Shown here piece by piece: positions 8,701 to 16,402 of a stretch of DNA of 64,000 bases (positions within the stretch are counted from its first letter, which is position 1; each line of letters starts with the position of its first letter). The notes beneath the pieces were generated by a model. It did not search any database and was not told where the DNA came from. It saw only the letters and a program-made list of their open reading frames with translations. The stretch lies in assembly GCA_964491875.1 (NCBI GenBank), contig CAZBIC010000010.1, positions 62,001 to 126,000 of the forward strand, written 5' to 3'. The position numbers and the translations under genes are program-made. This DNA is from JADJPG01 sp964491875 (GTDB lineage: Bacteria > Verrucomicrobiota > Verrucomicrobiia > Limisphaerales > JADJPG01).

Positions 8701-9480
8701 AACGTCCAGCACCACTCCCTCGCGATTCGTCACGCACACGCCGCGATCGCCGAAGCTGAAGTAGATGCGCCCATCGTGTCCGCGAATGAGTCCGTGGACA
8801 TCGTGACCGCTGACGCTGATGTGAACGCCGAGGCCGGTGGCTAGTAGATCAGTAATCAGTGAATCAGTGTTCAGTCGGCGGCCCGCGACGATCCGCGAAG
8901 TGGGTGCGCGCGTCCCAGACTGATTACTGATTACTGACCCACTGTTTACTGTCTCACTAAATCTCCACAGGTCTGGAATCGACGTGAACCACACGTTCGT
9001 TCCCTGTGCCAGCACGCCGGACGCCGTGCCCGACGTCGACTCGCGGAAACCATCGGCGAATACGGACGACGTTTCGGCAACGCTATCGCCGTCCCGATCC
9101 TCGACGAGCCGGATGAGCTCCGAGTCATTCGTCAGCACGGCGAAGTTCGTGGCGAACTGCCGGGCGAGAAACGCCGCGCGATCGTTCACCGTGCGGAAGG
9201 AGAGATCGTCCAGCAACCACGGCGTCTCTTTGGTGATGTCAAAGACCGACGTCGCCCAGCGATGCGATTCCGCGATGAAGAAACGTCCCCGACCATCGAT
9301 GGAGAACGCGACGGGGTTCTGCAGGAGCGGCTCGGCAGCCACGACTTCCGCCTTCAAGCCCGGCGCAAGCTTGAACTTCTTTAGGTCCGCCGCGAGCGCG
9401 GTGTTGGTGGAATGGCTTTCCGCCGCCCGGCCCGACGCCAAAACGGAGATCATCAAAGCAATGGAACAAAGGAAACGCAT
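5740..9480 (-). CDS. PVC-type membrane-bound dehydrogenase with HEAT repeats and C-terminal cytochrome c
   Basis: A 1,246-aa secreted protein. I use ATG 9480 because the ORF opens with a TTG at 9492 and the signal peptide (MRFLCSIALMISVLASGRAA) fits the ATG. Order: an NHL/PQQ-like beta-propeller (about residues 30-450) with the family signatures GHDVHGLIRGHDGRIYFSFG and NPQELAFDDYGNLW; a long HEAT-like helical part (about 450-1085); and a C-terminal mono-haem domain with CSRCH (axial His) followed by GTVGPKLDGI. Homologues occur in large numbers in Planctomycetes and Verrucomicrobia and are presumed periplasmic sugar or alcohol dehydrogenases, but the substrate is unknown. Two palindromic repeats are inserted in frame (see the repeat entries). 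Downstream lie the esterase and sialidase-like genes. Confidence 0.88.
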   Translation of the reverse strand: MRFLCSIALMISVLASGRAAESHSTNTALAADLKKFKLAPGLKAEVVAAEPLLQNPVAFSIDGRGRFFIAESHRWATSVFDITKETPWLLDDLSFRTVNDRAAFLARQFATNFAVLTNDSELIRLVEDRDGDSVAETSSVFADGFRESTSGTASGVLAQGTNVWFTSIPDLWRFSETVNSGSVISNQSGTRAPTSRIVAGRRLNTDSLITDLLATGLGVHISVSGHDVHGLIRGHDGRIYFSFGDRGVCVTNREGVVLDVPDTGGVLRCEPDSRNLEIFCTGLRNPQELAFDDYGNLWTVDNDTAGADPCRVLHLVEGGDYGWRASYQHMKGFGPWVSEEMWHGGLDGILPPAGTVSQGPAGLAFYPGTGLTPQLAGKFVHADFPGGIWAYSVKPRGASFELADKEKILWNCWPTDVDFGPDGALYLLDWVESWVRSGKGRIYRLVSTGELGTRNAEQVAEVKRLLGAGMAKRSEKELLGLLGHEDRRVRLEAQWELAGRGRNSFEGLQRTAFKSKNQFARIHALLGIGQIARAVPISGNDDLSDELFGMIPLVTDEDHAVAGQAARVIADAQLFQVDVMLAEVLSNSPPALEFQAAMAYGTIMHSGQRGSFSSQQRAAQWLADKVPQARRLAEKLVTPGLTFHPGWAETTHYLSENHGADLFLQHAGVRHWYKLEALESRWLGYTGLSMPFAGRTAGHQSPAVKRAAILSLGLWTNSLVTNMWVEPDPDPGVVLQAARTIIACPVAEAFPALARLLDDPCFRDPNWGAAALSNLTPVGPFSANVRPPRDQVLLRALNANFRVGEAMNAEALVRFAQGTPMSAGLRAEALFLLGAWEVLPAKVGDLPIKPTKDPNHGAVPTVNPENWPGWFDRVVGLYRPLPPRPADDARRALAPHIAGLLSDRELVVAQAALDAAVKLRLMNAAPAMLTLMRSTATPASLRKQIPGALAALDATELGEATKLALAESDPAIRTSALPHLGRLRSDEAVRILSEIVTVAVGAPNSDSARPETARNSRRAGSRRSDDDTRLAQAAFAALGGIDSPGADAVLRAEMKRLVAGELNPAFELELLEAAARRSDPEIKSSLASFEAARVKNAALGSWRSVLSGGDAERGKAIFFEKVEVQCSRCHAVKGQGGTVGPKLDGISKLRSREYLLEAIVFPNRAVAAGFENVMVKLKNGAEHFGLVKSEDDKELRLESPEDGALKIAKADIVTRQRGLSAMPEGLGQALSRREVRDLVEYLAGLK
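6406..6483. repeat. In-frame palindromic element inside the cytochrome gene
   Basis: The ends form a perfect 12-bp inverted repeat, GTCGGAGCGCCG at 6406-6417 and its complement at 6472-6483. The whole segment is 78 bp, exactly 26 codons. It encodes a Ser/Arg-rich peptide (NSDSARPETARNSRRAGSRR) that interrupts an otherwise regular HEAT-like repeat, so it looks like a mobile palindrome tolerated because it keeps frame. Confidence 0.65.
8849..8952. repeat. In-frame inverted array of CAGTAATCAGT-type repeats
   Basis: The left arm (8849-8876) carries consecutive CAGTAATCAGT / GAATCAGT / TTCAGT units. The right arm (8917-8952) carries the same units on the other strand (ACTGATTACTGATTACTGA, then ACTGTTTACTG). 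The spacer is about 40 bp. The reading frame stays open through it, adding Ser/Asn/Thr-rich residues between a propeller strand (FSETV) and the conserved LLATGLGVHIS segment. Confidence 0.6.
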
Positions 9481-9610
9481 GAGCACTTTCAACGAATCAA
9501 TTCCGGCCGCTATTCACCGAAACGCGGCCACGTTCACCAACCACGACGACGCGACCAACTAAACCTGAACATTAGAAACAGTCCAAGCTGTCGTTGCGCT
9601 GAAATCCATC

Positions 9611-12577
9611 TTGCAATGGCACCTCTCGGACTTAACGTTGCGACTCGATTTCGTGGTCAGCGAGAACCCGACTTCGCCGGATTTTTACACTGTGAATACG
9701 ACCAACACCGCCGCCAATCCTTTCCCTTGGACTGACCGTTTCATCACCCGCCACATCGGGCCGAACGCTAAAGAAACCGCCGCCATGCTCAAGGTCTGCG
9801 GCTATTCGTCGCTCGACGCCATGACCGACGCGACGGTGCCGAACAGCATCCGCGCCACGAAGCCGCTCAATGTCCCCGCCGCGCGCAGTGAACACGGCCT
9901 GTTGAACGAGCTCCGCGGCATCGCGGCGCAGAACCAGGTGTTCCGGTCGTTCATCGGGATGGGTTACTACGACACCATTCTGCCCGGCGTTATTCAGCGG
10001 AACATTTTCGAGAACCCCGGCTGGTATACGCAATACACGCCGTATCAGGCGGAGATTTCGCAGGGCCGTCTCGAAGCGCTGTTGAACTACCAGCAGATGG
10101 TGATGGACCTCACCGGCATGGAGATCGCCAACGCCTCGATGCTCGATGAAGGCACCGCCGCCGCCGAAGCGATCACGATGGCGCACGGCATCAAGAACGC
10201 CACGGACGCCCAACCAGTGTTCATCTCCGAATCGTGCCATCCGCAGACCATCGAAGTCGTGCGCACGCGTCTCGCGGCACTCGGCATCGTTGTCATCGTC
10301 GGGAATCATCATGCGTTCGACTTCGCGAAGAATCCCTTCGCCGTGCTGCTGCAGTATCCGGCCACCGACGGAACGATTCACGACTACCGCGCCTTCATCG
10401 AGAAGGCCCACACCGCGAACGCACTGGCTGTCGTTGCCACTGACTTGCTCGCACTCACACTGCTCACGCCGCCCGGTGAATTCGGCGCGGACATCGTGGT
10501 CGGCAATTCGCAACGCTTCGGCGTCCCGTTCGGTTACGGCGGACCGCACGCGGCGTTCTTCGCCACGCGCGATGCGTTCAAGCGCTCCATGCCCGGTCGT
10601 CTTGTCGGCGTCAGCAAGGACGCGCAAGGTCGCGCCGGCCTGCGTCTCACGCTCCAGACCCGCGAGCAACACATCCGCCGCGAGAAGGCCACGTCGAACA
10701 TCTGCACCGCGCAGGTGCTGCTCGCCGTCATCGCGAGCATGTATGCCGTTTACCACGGACCCGAAGGCTTGAAGGCCATCGCCAAGCGAGTGCATCGCAT
10801 GACGCGTGTTTTGTCCGACGCGCTGACGAAGCTCGGCTACGAAGTCACGACCGAAAGTTTCTTCGACACGATCAAGGTCAACCTCGGTTCGAAGCACGCG
10901 AAGGACATCGTGAAAGCCGCCGAGGAGCGCCGCGTGAATCTGCGCGTGTTCGATGCGCAGAACGTCGGCATCAGCCTCGACGAAACGTGCGGCATCGATG
11001 AACTCGAAACGCTCGTTAAGATCTTCAACGACGGCAAAAGCGCGGCGTTCACGATCGAATCACTCGTCGCCGGCGATGCCTCACGCATCACGGGCAACGC
11101 CGCCCGCCAGTCCAAGTTCCTCACGCATCCGACGTTCAACCGCTACCACAGCGAGACGGAGATGCTGCGTTACATCCGCCGTCTCGAATCGCGCGACCTC
11201 TCGCTCACCGCGAGCATGATTCCTCTCGGTTCCTGCACGATGAAGCTCAACGCCACCGCCGAGATGTTCCCGGTGACGTGGCCGGAATTCGGTAAGTTGC
11301 ATCCGTTCGCGCCCTCCTGGCAGGCCGAGGGCTACAAGAAGATCTTCAAGGACCTCGAGGCGTGGCTCGCGGAATGCACCGGCTTCGCCGCGACCTCGCT
11401 CCAGCCGAACGCCGGCAGTGCGGGCGAATACGCCGGCCTGCTCGTCATTCGCGCGTGGCATGAGAGCCGCGGCCAGGGCGCGCGCAACATCTGCCTCATC
11501 CCCACGAGCGCGCACGGAACGAACCCCGCCAGCGCTGTGATGGCCGGCATGAAGGTCGTCGCCGTCGCGTGCGACAAGGTCGGCAACATCGACGTCGCCG
11601 ACCTCAAGGCCAAGGCCGCCGAGCACAAGGACGACTTGAGCTGCTTGATGGTGACTTACCCGAGCACGCACGGCGTGTTCGAGGAAACCATTCGCGAGAT
11701 CTGCGAGACGATTCACGCGAACGGCGGCCAGGTTTACATGGACGGCGCGAACATGAACGCGCAAGTCGGCCTCACCAGCCCCGGCGCGATTGGCGCGGAC
11801 GTCTGCCATCTCAACCTCCACAAGACCTTCTGCATCCCGCATGGCGGCGGCGGTCCGGGCGTCGGCCCGATTTGCGTCGCGAAACATCTCGCGCCGTTCC
11901 TGCCAAAGCATCCGCTCGTCACCACCGGCGGCGCGCAAGGCATCGGCCCGATCAGCGCCGCACCGTGGGGCAGCGCGAGCATCCTGCTCATCCCGTGGAT
12001 GTACATCCGCCTGATGGGACCGGACGGCCTGACGGACGCCACGAAGTACGCCATCCTCAACGCAAACTACGTCGCCAAGCGCCTAGAGCAATATTTCCCC
12101 GCGCTCTACAAAGGTCACGCCGGGCTCGTCGCACACGAGTGCATTCTCGACCTGCGTAACTTCAAGCTCACCAGCGCCGAGGACGTCGCGAAGCGTCTCA
12201 TGGATTACTCGTTCCACGCGCCCACTTTGAGCTGGCCAGTGGCCGGCACATTGATGGTCGAGCCGACCGAGAGCGAATCGAAGTACGAGCTCGATCGTTT
12301 CTGCGACGCCATGATCGCCATCCACGCCGAGATGACCGCCGTGGAATCCGGCGCCGCCGATAAAGCGAACAACGTCCTGAAGAACGCGCCGCACACCGCG
12401 GAAGTCGTCACGAGTGACAAATGGGATCGTCCCTACGCCCGCGAAGCGGCGGCGTTCCCGGTGCGCAGCCTGCGCGAGTGGAAATTCTGGCCCCCCGTCA
12501 GCCGCATCGACAACGTCTTCGGCGATCGCAACGTCATCTGCTCCTGCGTCGGGATGGAAGCCTACGCGAAGGCGTAA
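9611..12577 (+). CDS. gcvP: Glycine dehydrogenase (aminomethyl-transferring), P-protein
   Basis: Full-length fused P-protein of the glycine cleavage system, which decarboxylates glycine and passes the aminomethyl group to lipoylated H-protein. Conserved blocks are FITRHIGP near the N-terminus, GYYDTILPGVIQRNI, the glycine-rich PLP loop NLHKTFCIPHGGGGPG with PLP Lys738, and the C-terminal RPYAREAAAFP. The reported start is TTG 9611 (988 aa). GTG 9653 or GTG 9692 would begin closer to the conserved region and none has a clear RBS, so the N-terminal 30 residues are uncertain. The genes for T- and H-proteins are not in this window, and I see no glycine riboswitch upstream. Confidence 0.95.
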   Translation: MQWHLSDLTLRLDFVVSENPTSPDFYTVNTTNTAANPFPWTDRFITRHIGPNAKETAAMLKVCGYSSLDAMTDATVPNSIRATKPLNVPAARSEHGLLNELRGIAAQNQVFRSFIGMGYYDTILPGVIQRNIFENPGWYTQYTPYQAEISQGRLEALLNYQQMVMDLTGMEIANASMLDEGTAAAEAITMAHGIKNATDAQPVFISESCHPQTIEVVRTRLAALGIVVIVGNHHAFDFAKNPFAVLLQYPATDGTIHDYRAFIEKAHTANALAVVATDLLALTLLTPPGEFGADIVVGNSQRFGVPFGYGGPHAAFFATRDAFKRSMPGRLVGVSKDAQGRAGLRLTLQTREQHIRREKATSNICTAQVLLAVIASMYAVYHGPEGLKAIAKRVHRMTRVLSDALTKLGYEVTTESFFDTIKVNLGSKHAKDIVKAAEERRVNLRVFDAQNVGISLDETCGIDELETLVKIFNDGKSAAFTIESLVAGDASRITGNAARQSKFLTHPTFNRYHSETEMLRYIRRLESRDLSLTASMIPLGSCTMKLNATAEMFPVTWPEFGKLHPFAPSWQAEGYKKIFKDLEAWLAECTGFAATSLQPNAGSAGEYAGLLVIRAWHESRGQGARNICLIPTSAHGTNPASAVMAGMKVVAVACDKVGNIDVADLKAKAAEHKDDLSCLMVTYPSTHGVFEETIREICETIHANGGQVYMDGANMNAQVGLTSPGAIGADVCHLNLHKTFCIPHGGGGPGVGPICVAKHLAPFLPKHPLVTTGGAQGIGPISAAPWGSASILLIPWMYIRLMGPDGLTDATKYAILNANYVAKRLEQYFPALYKGHAGLVAHECILDLRNFKLTSAEDVAKRLMDYSFHAPTLSWPVAGTLMVEPTESESKYELDRFCDAMIAIHAEMTAVESGAADKANNVLKNAPHTAEVVTSDKWDRPYAREAAAFPVRSLREWKFWPPVSRIDNVFGDRNVICSCVGMEAYAKA

Positions 12578-12659
12578 CTTTGCTGTGAGCTCCGCGCGCG
12601 CCCTGGAGACAAGATTCCAACTCGCCTCCTGAAGTCAGCGCTCTAAAACTCATATCCGT

Positions 12660-13055
12660 ATGGATTGGCTGACGAACGTTATAATGCCGGGCGGAAAGTT
12701 TCTCGGCATCGAATGGCACGCGTGGAAGGTCGTGGGCTGGATGGGTAACGTCCTCTTCACCTCGCGCTTCATTGTGCAATGGTGGGCAACCGAGAAACAC
12801 AAACGCGTCGTCATCCCTGATGCCTTTTGGTGGCTGAGTTTGACCGGCTCCGGCTGCCTGCTGACTTACGCGCTATTTTACCAACGCGATTCCGTCTTCA
12901 TCTTCGCCTACGCGTTCACTTGGATTCCCTACATCCGGAACTTGATGATCGGACATCGCGCATCGAAACAACTCCACACCTGCCGCTCCTGCCAAACCGA
13001 ATGCGCGCCGAAAGCGAAGTTTTGTCAGGAGTGCGGGAAGAAGGTCGATACCTGA
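12660..13055 (+). CDS. LpxB N-terminal-domain membrane protein fused to a zinc ribbon
   Basis: A 131-aa protein. Residues about 15-100 match the LAB_N domain found at the N-terminus of some lipid-A-disaccharide synthases: GWMGNVLFTSRFIVQWWATE, then IPDAFWWLSLTGS, a second hydrophobic stretch, and a closing YIRNLM. Three membrane helices are likely. Stand-alone LAB_N proteins usually accompany lipid-linked sugar chemistry, but a role is not established. Unusually, the C-terminus (about 107-129) is a zinc ribbon with two knuckles, CRSC and CQEC, facing the cytosol or periplasm depending on topology. ATG 12660 is the start that includes the whole domain. It lies 82 nt after gcvP, and a functional link to gcvP is unlikely. 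Confidence 0.8.
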   Translation: MDWLTNVIMPGGKFLGIEWHAWKVVGWMGNVLFTSRFIVQWWATEKHKRVVIPDAFWWLSLTGSGCLLTYALFYQRDSVFIFAYAFTWIPYIRNLMIGHRASKQLHTCRSCQTECAPKAKFCQECGKKVDT

Positions 13056-13065
13056 CGCCGCGGTT

Positions 13066-13593
13066 TCATCGTGGGCGCTCTACGGGAAGTAAAAATAGTT
13101 CGCGTGGAGAAAACACTCTAACCTCACCTCCTTTCGAAACCGTTACCATCGCAGAGATTCCGCTGCAGAGGTAAAAAGCACATGCCTCTTTGCCTTGATA
13201 CGGCCCATCAAGTATTTGAACGTACGGTAGCGCATCACCCAGCGTTTCTGACGTATGAGAAACAACTTCGACGCCCACGAATTTTACGCGCGTCCCAACA
13301 GGTAATCGGGCAATTTCACTCACCCGCCGCTCCCTACGCTTGATAAACTTTCCTTGCGTGGAGTTGATTGCGCCCCTGCTACCTGCCGCCACCAGATAAA
13401 GCCGGGCGGGTGAGTAAAATGGTGAATGATAGAGCGGTTTGTCATCCGTGACGATCGTCTCGAACTGTGTTACGTACTGAATATCGGTCCTAAACCCGCC
13501 AAAGTATCGAGGATCATCGTGAATCCTTTTTATACTGCATCCCACCCCCAGCCACGCCACCACTCCGAGGAAAATACAATTGCTCCATTTCAT
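13066..13593 (-). CDS. Hypothetical lipoprotein
   Basis: A 175-aa protein from ATG 13593, opening with a short signal (MKWSNCIFLGVVAWLGVGC) whose lipobox cysteine is residue 19. The mature part has no family I recognise. It contains a beta-rich middle with PVGTRVKFVGVEVV and YVQILDGPYQGK, which resembles small SH3-like or OB-like folds, but this is only a pattern impression. It converges on the LAB_N gene with 10 nt between stops and lies 53 nt above the kinase stop on the same strand. Probably an outer-membrane or periplasmic lipoprotein of unknown role. Confidence 0.7.
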   Translation of the reverse strand: MKWSNCIFLGVVAWLGVGCSIKRIHDDPRYFGGFRTDIQYVTQFETIVTDDKPLYHSPFYSPARLYLVAAGSRGAINSTQGKFIKRRERRVSEIARLPVGTRVKFVGVEVVSHTSETLGDALPYVQILDGPYQGKEACAFYLCSGISAMVTVSKGGEVRVFSPRELFLLPVERPR

Positions 13594-13646
13594 ACACAGT
13601 CGACAACGTCTGCAGAGAAAGGTTCAACCCGGAGTGTAAAGCAAAG

Positions 13647-14663
13647 TTACCCCAGTAATTCCGCAATCTGCGGCACCCTTGCCGTGCCCGTCGTGCCGAG
13701 TTGATGAATCACGATCGATGAAGCCGCCATCGCGATCTCGCTGGCTTCGCGCAACGTGGCGCCGCTCGCGATCGCTGCCGTCAGATTCGCCGTCACGGAA
13801 TCCCCTGCTCCAACGATGTCAATCTCGCCGCGAACCGGCAGCGCGTGAACATGGGTCGGTTCCGTCCACGGCGATGAGCAGACCACGCCACGCTCGGCGA
13901 GCGTCACGAACACCGGACGATCCTTCTCCCGCGCCAAAGCCGCCGCACTCTGCTGAATTGCGGCGATGTCAAGCTTGGGTCCTGAGCCGGTCAACGCTGC
14001 GAGCTCCGCTGCATTCATCTTCAGCGCGACGCGCGGATACCCACGCAGCCCACGCCGGCTGTCGGCAAGAATCATCAGCTCCGGCAATTCCTTCACCACG
14101 GCACCAATCGCCTCCAGCACCTTCGACGTGACGACACCCGTCTCCGGGATGTCGACTTGATCCATGAGAATCATCGCGTCCACCTGTGCCGCGAGCCGGC
14201 CCACACAATCAATCAAACGTCCCTGCAGGATGGCCGGCGTCGGCGTCCAGTTCTTGCTGTCGAGACGGTTCAATTCCGCCGGCGCCTTGCCCGGCGTCAT
14301 CACCAGCGGCTTGCAATAGGTGAAGGTGCGACGCAGGTCGGTTTCAACGAAGTAATCTAGGTTCACCCCACGCCGCGCGAGCAACGATCGGCGCAGCTCG
14401 TAGCCCTCGCCATCCTCGCCGCAGAAACCAACCGGATAGATCTCGCCGACCCCGAGCGCGACGAGATTGTTCAGGATCGTCCCCGCCGCCCCCGGCTGGC
14501 TGCGAACATTGGTGACATTGTGAACGGGAAGCCCGGTCTCGATGGAAATCTCCTGCCGCGCCGGATCGATCTCCAAATAGCGATCGAGACAAAAGTCCCC
14601 CACGATCGCGATGCGCAAATCGGAATACTGTGCGCTGATCTCCTGAAAGCGTTCCAAGGTCAT
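13647..14663 (-). CDS. PfkB/ribokinase-family kinase, RfaE1 (HldE kinase domain)-like
   Basis: A 338-aa sugar kinase. The upstream in-frame extension to 14900 lies wholly inside the preceding gene, so I use ATG 14663, which overlaps that gene's TGA as ATGA. Features: GDFCLDRYLEID at the start, the Gly-rich sugar-binding region QPGAAGTILNNL, and the C-terminal PfkB signature DIVGAGDSVTANL with the catalytic Asp in GAGD. The arrangement resembles the kinase half of HldE/RfaE, which phosphorylates heptose 7-phosphate for ADP-heptose. A matching adenylyltransferase (rfaE2-like) sits 35 kb away. The translational coupling to a deoxyhypusine-synthase-like gene points to an unknown joint pathway, so the substrate is open. 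Confidence 0.85.
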   Translation of the reverse strand: MTLERFQEISAQYSDLRIAIVGDFCLDRYLEIDPARQEISIETGLPVHNVTNVRSQPGAAGTILNNLVALGVGEIYPVGFCGEDGEGYELRRSLLARRGVNLDYFVETDLRRTFTYCKPLVMTPGKAPAELNRLDSKNWTPTPAILQGRLIDCVGRLAAQVDAMILMDQVDIPETGVVTSKVLEAIGAVVKELPELMILADSRRGLRGYPRVALKMNAAELAALTGSGPKLDIAAIQQSAAALAREKDRPVFVTLAERGVVCSSPWTEPTHVHALPVRGEIDIVGAGDSVTANLTAAIASGATLREASEIAMAASSIVIHQLGTTGTARVPQIAELLG

Positions 14664-15772
14664 GCGCGGAGCCGGTGAAGCAGGTTGTGAACGAACGCGA
14701 CGTTGTCGCATTGCAGGTAATGCATTGCGCCGTGCATCCGCGAGAAGCTCTTGCAGAAGCGCAGGTAGTAGGCCGGGCTCTCCTTCGGCGGCTCGCCCTT
14801 CGTCCAGTCCCAGTTCCCGCCGTCCTGCAAGTCGACCACGTAGATGTTGTGACCGTGAACGATCTTCCGTCCCGCCTGAAGCCGGAGATTGTTCACGCAA
14901 CTGAGACTCTTCTCGAACACCTGCGGCGCCATGATCGCGGACCCGACGGACAACACCACGCCATCATCCAACCCGTCCACCGCCGTTCCGAAGAGTCGGA
15001 AATCAACGCCCGCCGCGCGACCAATCGCCGCCGCGTTGAAGATCGGGTGATTCGAAATGATGTCGTAGCCGATGCCAGGGTGAACCGTGATGGGAATGCC
15101 GTGCCGGAACGCGTTTCCAAAGATCGACGTGTGCTTCCACGGATGCTTCACCTCGATGCGGCCCGACGGAAGATTCAACTCCCGCATTGCGATCAACAGC
15201 TCGGCGCGCGCCGGCGACAACGGATTCGCCGGTTCATCGCGCAGCACTTTTTCCAACTCAGCCGTCGTGGGCAACGTGACGCCGTCATCATTGATCAACC
15301 TGCCGAGCGCAACACCATATCCCTCGCCGCGAAGCCCGCCGGCGAGCAGCGCAAGGTGAATGCTGCGACTCGTTTCGTCCCAGGTGCCGAACGTTCCGGT
15401 GGCGACATTCTCCTCGACGCTCTCGGTGGACCAGTTCTGGAACGCGAACTCCCAGTCGTGAATCGACCCGGCACCGTTGGTCCCGAGATGCGTGATCCAG
15501 CCGCCCGCCATCAATGCGTCCACCAAAGCCGATGCGCCGTTCTTCACCAGATGCGCCCCGTAGAGAAACATCACGCTCGCGCCCCGTTTCCGCGCGGATT
15601 TGATTTGCTCCGCACAAAGCTCAACCCGCTCACGCAGGAAGTCATTCGCGAGCGGCGGGGGCGCAGAGTCCGGTTTGACGAGGATATCCTCAATCGCCGC
15701 CATGCTCTTGCGCGTGGCGAGCGGATACACTTTGACTTTTTTGAGGTCCAGCGGCGCTGGGAAATTCGACAT
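14660..15772 (-). CDS. Deoxyhypusine synthase-like protein
   Basis: A 370-aa protein from ATG 15772 (MSNFPAPLDLKK); an in-frame TTG at 15808 is less likely. The segment HLGTNGAGSIHDWEFAF with the following EENVATGTFGTWDET resembles the NAD-binding core of deoxyhypusine and homospermidine synthases (…NGA..HD.E…G.FG…ET). Bacteria lack the eIF5A substrate, so the real reaction, perhaps an NAD-dependent transfer or dehydrogenation, is unknown. I cannot confirm the active-site lysine of true deoxyhypusine synthases. It is translationally coupled (ATGA) to the PfkB-type kinase downstream, so the two probably act on the same pathway or form a complex. No signal peptide is seen, so it is cytosolic. 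Confidence 0.65.
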   Translation of the reverse strand: MSNFPAPLDLKKVKVYPLATRKSMAAIEDILVKPDSAPPPLANDFLRERVELCAEQIKSARKRGASVMFLYGAHLVKNGASALVDALMAGGWITHLGTNGAGSIHDWEFAFQNWSTESVEENVATGTFGTWDETSRSIHLALLAGGLRGEGYGVALGRLINDDGVTLPTTAELEKVLRDEPANPLSPARAELLIAMRELNLPSGRIEVKHPWKHTSIFGNAFRHGIPITVHPGIGYDIISNHPIFNAAAIGRAAGVDFRLFGTAVDGLDDGVVLSVGSAIMAPQVFEKSLSCVNNLRLQAGRKIVHGHNIYVVDLQDGGNWDWTKGEPPKESPAYYLRFCKSFSRMHGAMHYLQCDNVAFVHNLLHRLRA

Positions 15773-15834
15773 GGCCGCGATTGAAGAATTCAGCCTCTGA
15801 AAATGCAAACGTCAAATGCCCTGCCTAGACCCTA

Positions 15835-16402
15835 GACCCTTTCTCTGAAGTCATTTCCGGAGGGAGCAATCGCGCCGATTTGTGCCAGGAGGCGTTGTCC
15901 AAAATGAGCATCTGCCGCACAGCGGTGCTGTGGCCCAGTTCGATAGACAATTGTTCCTTGAGATGGCCATGGAGTTTGACACCCGTCCAGTGCAACTGGC
16001 GGCGGTGGTTGGATTTTCCAGCACGGGCAGGAGCAGATCGCGCACGCGCTCCAGCTTCACCTCGCTCGGACGGCCTGAACGGGGCCGGGTGATTAGGGCG
16101 TCAATGCCGCCGGAGTTGAAGAGCTCGATCCACAGGCGCACCATGCGGTCGGTGCGGCAGAACTGCTGGCAAAGGGTGGCCCGCTGGATGCCCAGCAGGA
16201 GCGAACGGATGGCGGCCAGACGGATGTAGGAACGCTTGTTGGGTGCGGCTTCCATCGCCACCTTCAGTTCATCGAGGGTGGCTTTCTCGGCATTAGGATC
16301 TACGAGTGCCGCGCGCAACACCCAGCTTCAACCACACCCCGTTCGAAAGTACAAGGAAATTCCTGCCTCCTCGCCTCCGGAAATGACTTCCGAGAATCGG
16401 TC
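15835..16402. mobile_element. Mini-IS630 (MITE-like) remnant with TA-flanked inverted repeats
   Basis: Terminal inverted repeats are 29 bp (15835-15863 and 16374-16402) with 26 matches. The inner 17 bp, GAAGTCATTTCCGGAGG, are perfect. A TA dinucleotide borders both ends (15833-15834 and 16403-16404), the target duplication expected of IS630/Tc1-type elements. The 568-bp interior encodes only a broken transposase. The right end abuts the 3' end of lptD, and the last base of the element forms the first base (on + strand) of the complement of its TAG stop. Confidence 0.8.
15851..16321 (-). pseudogene. IS630-family transposase, frameshifted and internally deleted
   Basis: Starts at GTG 16321. 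Residues 1-100 are the N-terminal helix-turn-helix region typical of IS630 (VRLWIELFNSGGIDALITRP then RSGRPSEVKLERV). After ENPTTAA one base is missing. In the other frame the expected QLHWTGVKLHGHLKEQLSIE continues. That frame then jumps directly to the C-terminal catalytic strand LILDNASWHKSARL, so the middle of the DDE domain, with the first catalytic Asp, is gone. The open frame ends inside the left inverted repeat. It cannot encode an active transposase, but the ends could still be mobilised by a full copy elsewhere. Confidence 0.85.

Noticed and set aside
9493..9691. Glycine riboswitch before gcvP
   Set aside because: I looked for the conserved glycine-aptamer core and found none.
9632..10897. 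421-aa minus-strand open frame
   Set aside because: Antisense to gcvP. No family resemblance, and gcvP is unmistakable.
14675..15784. 369-aa plus-strand open frame
   Set aside because: Antisense to the deoxyhypusine-synthase-like gene, which keeps family motifs.
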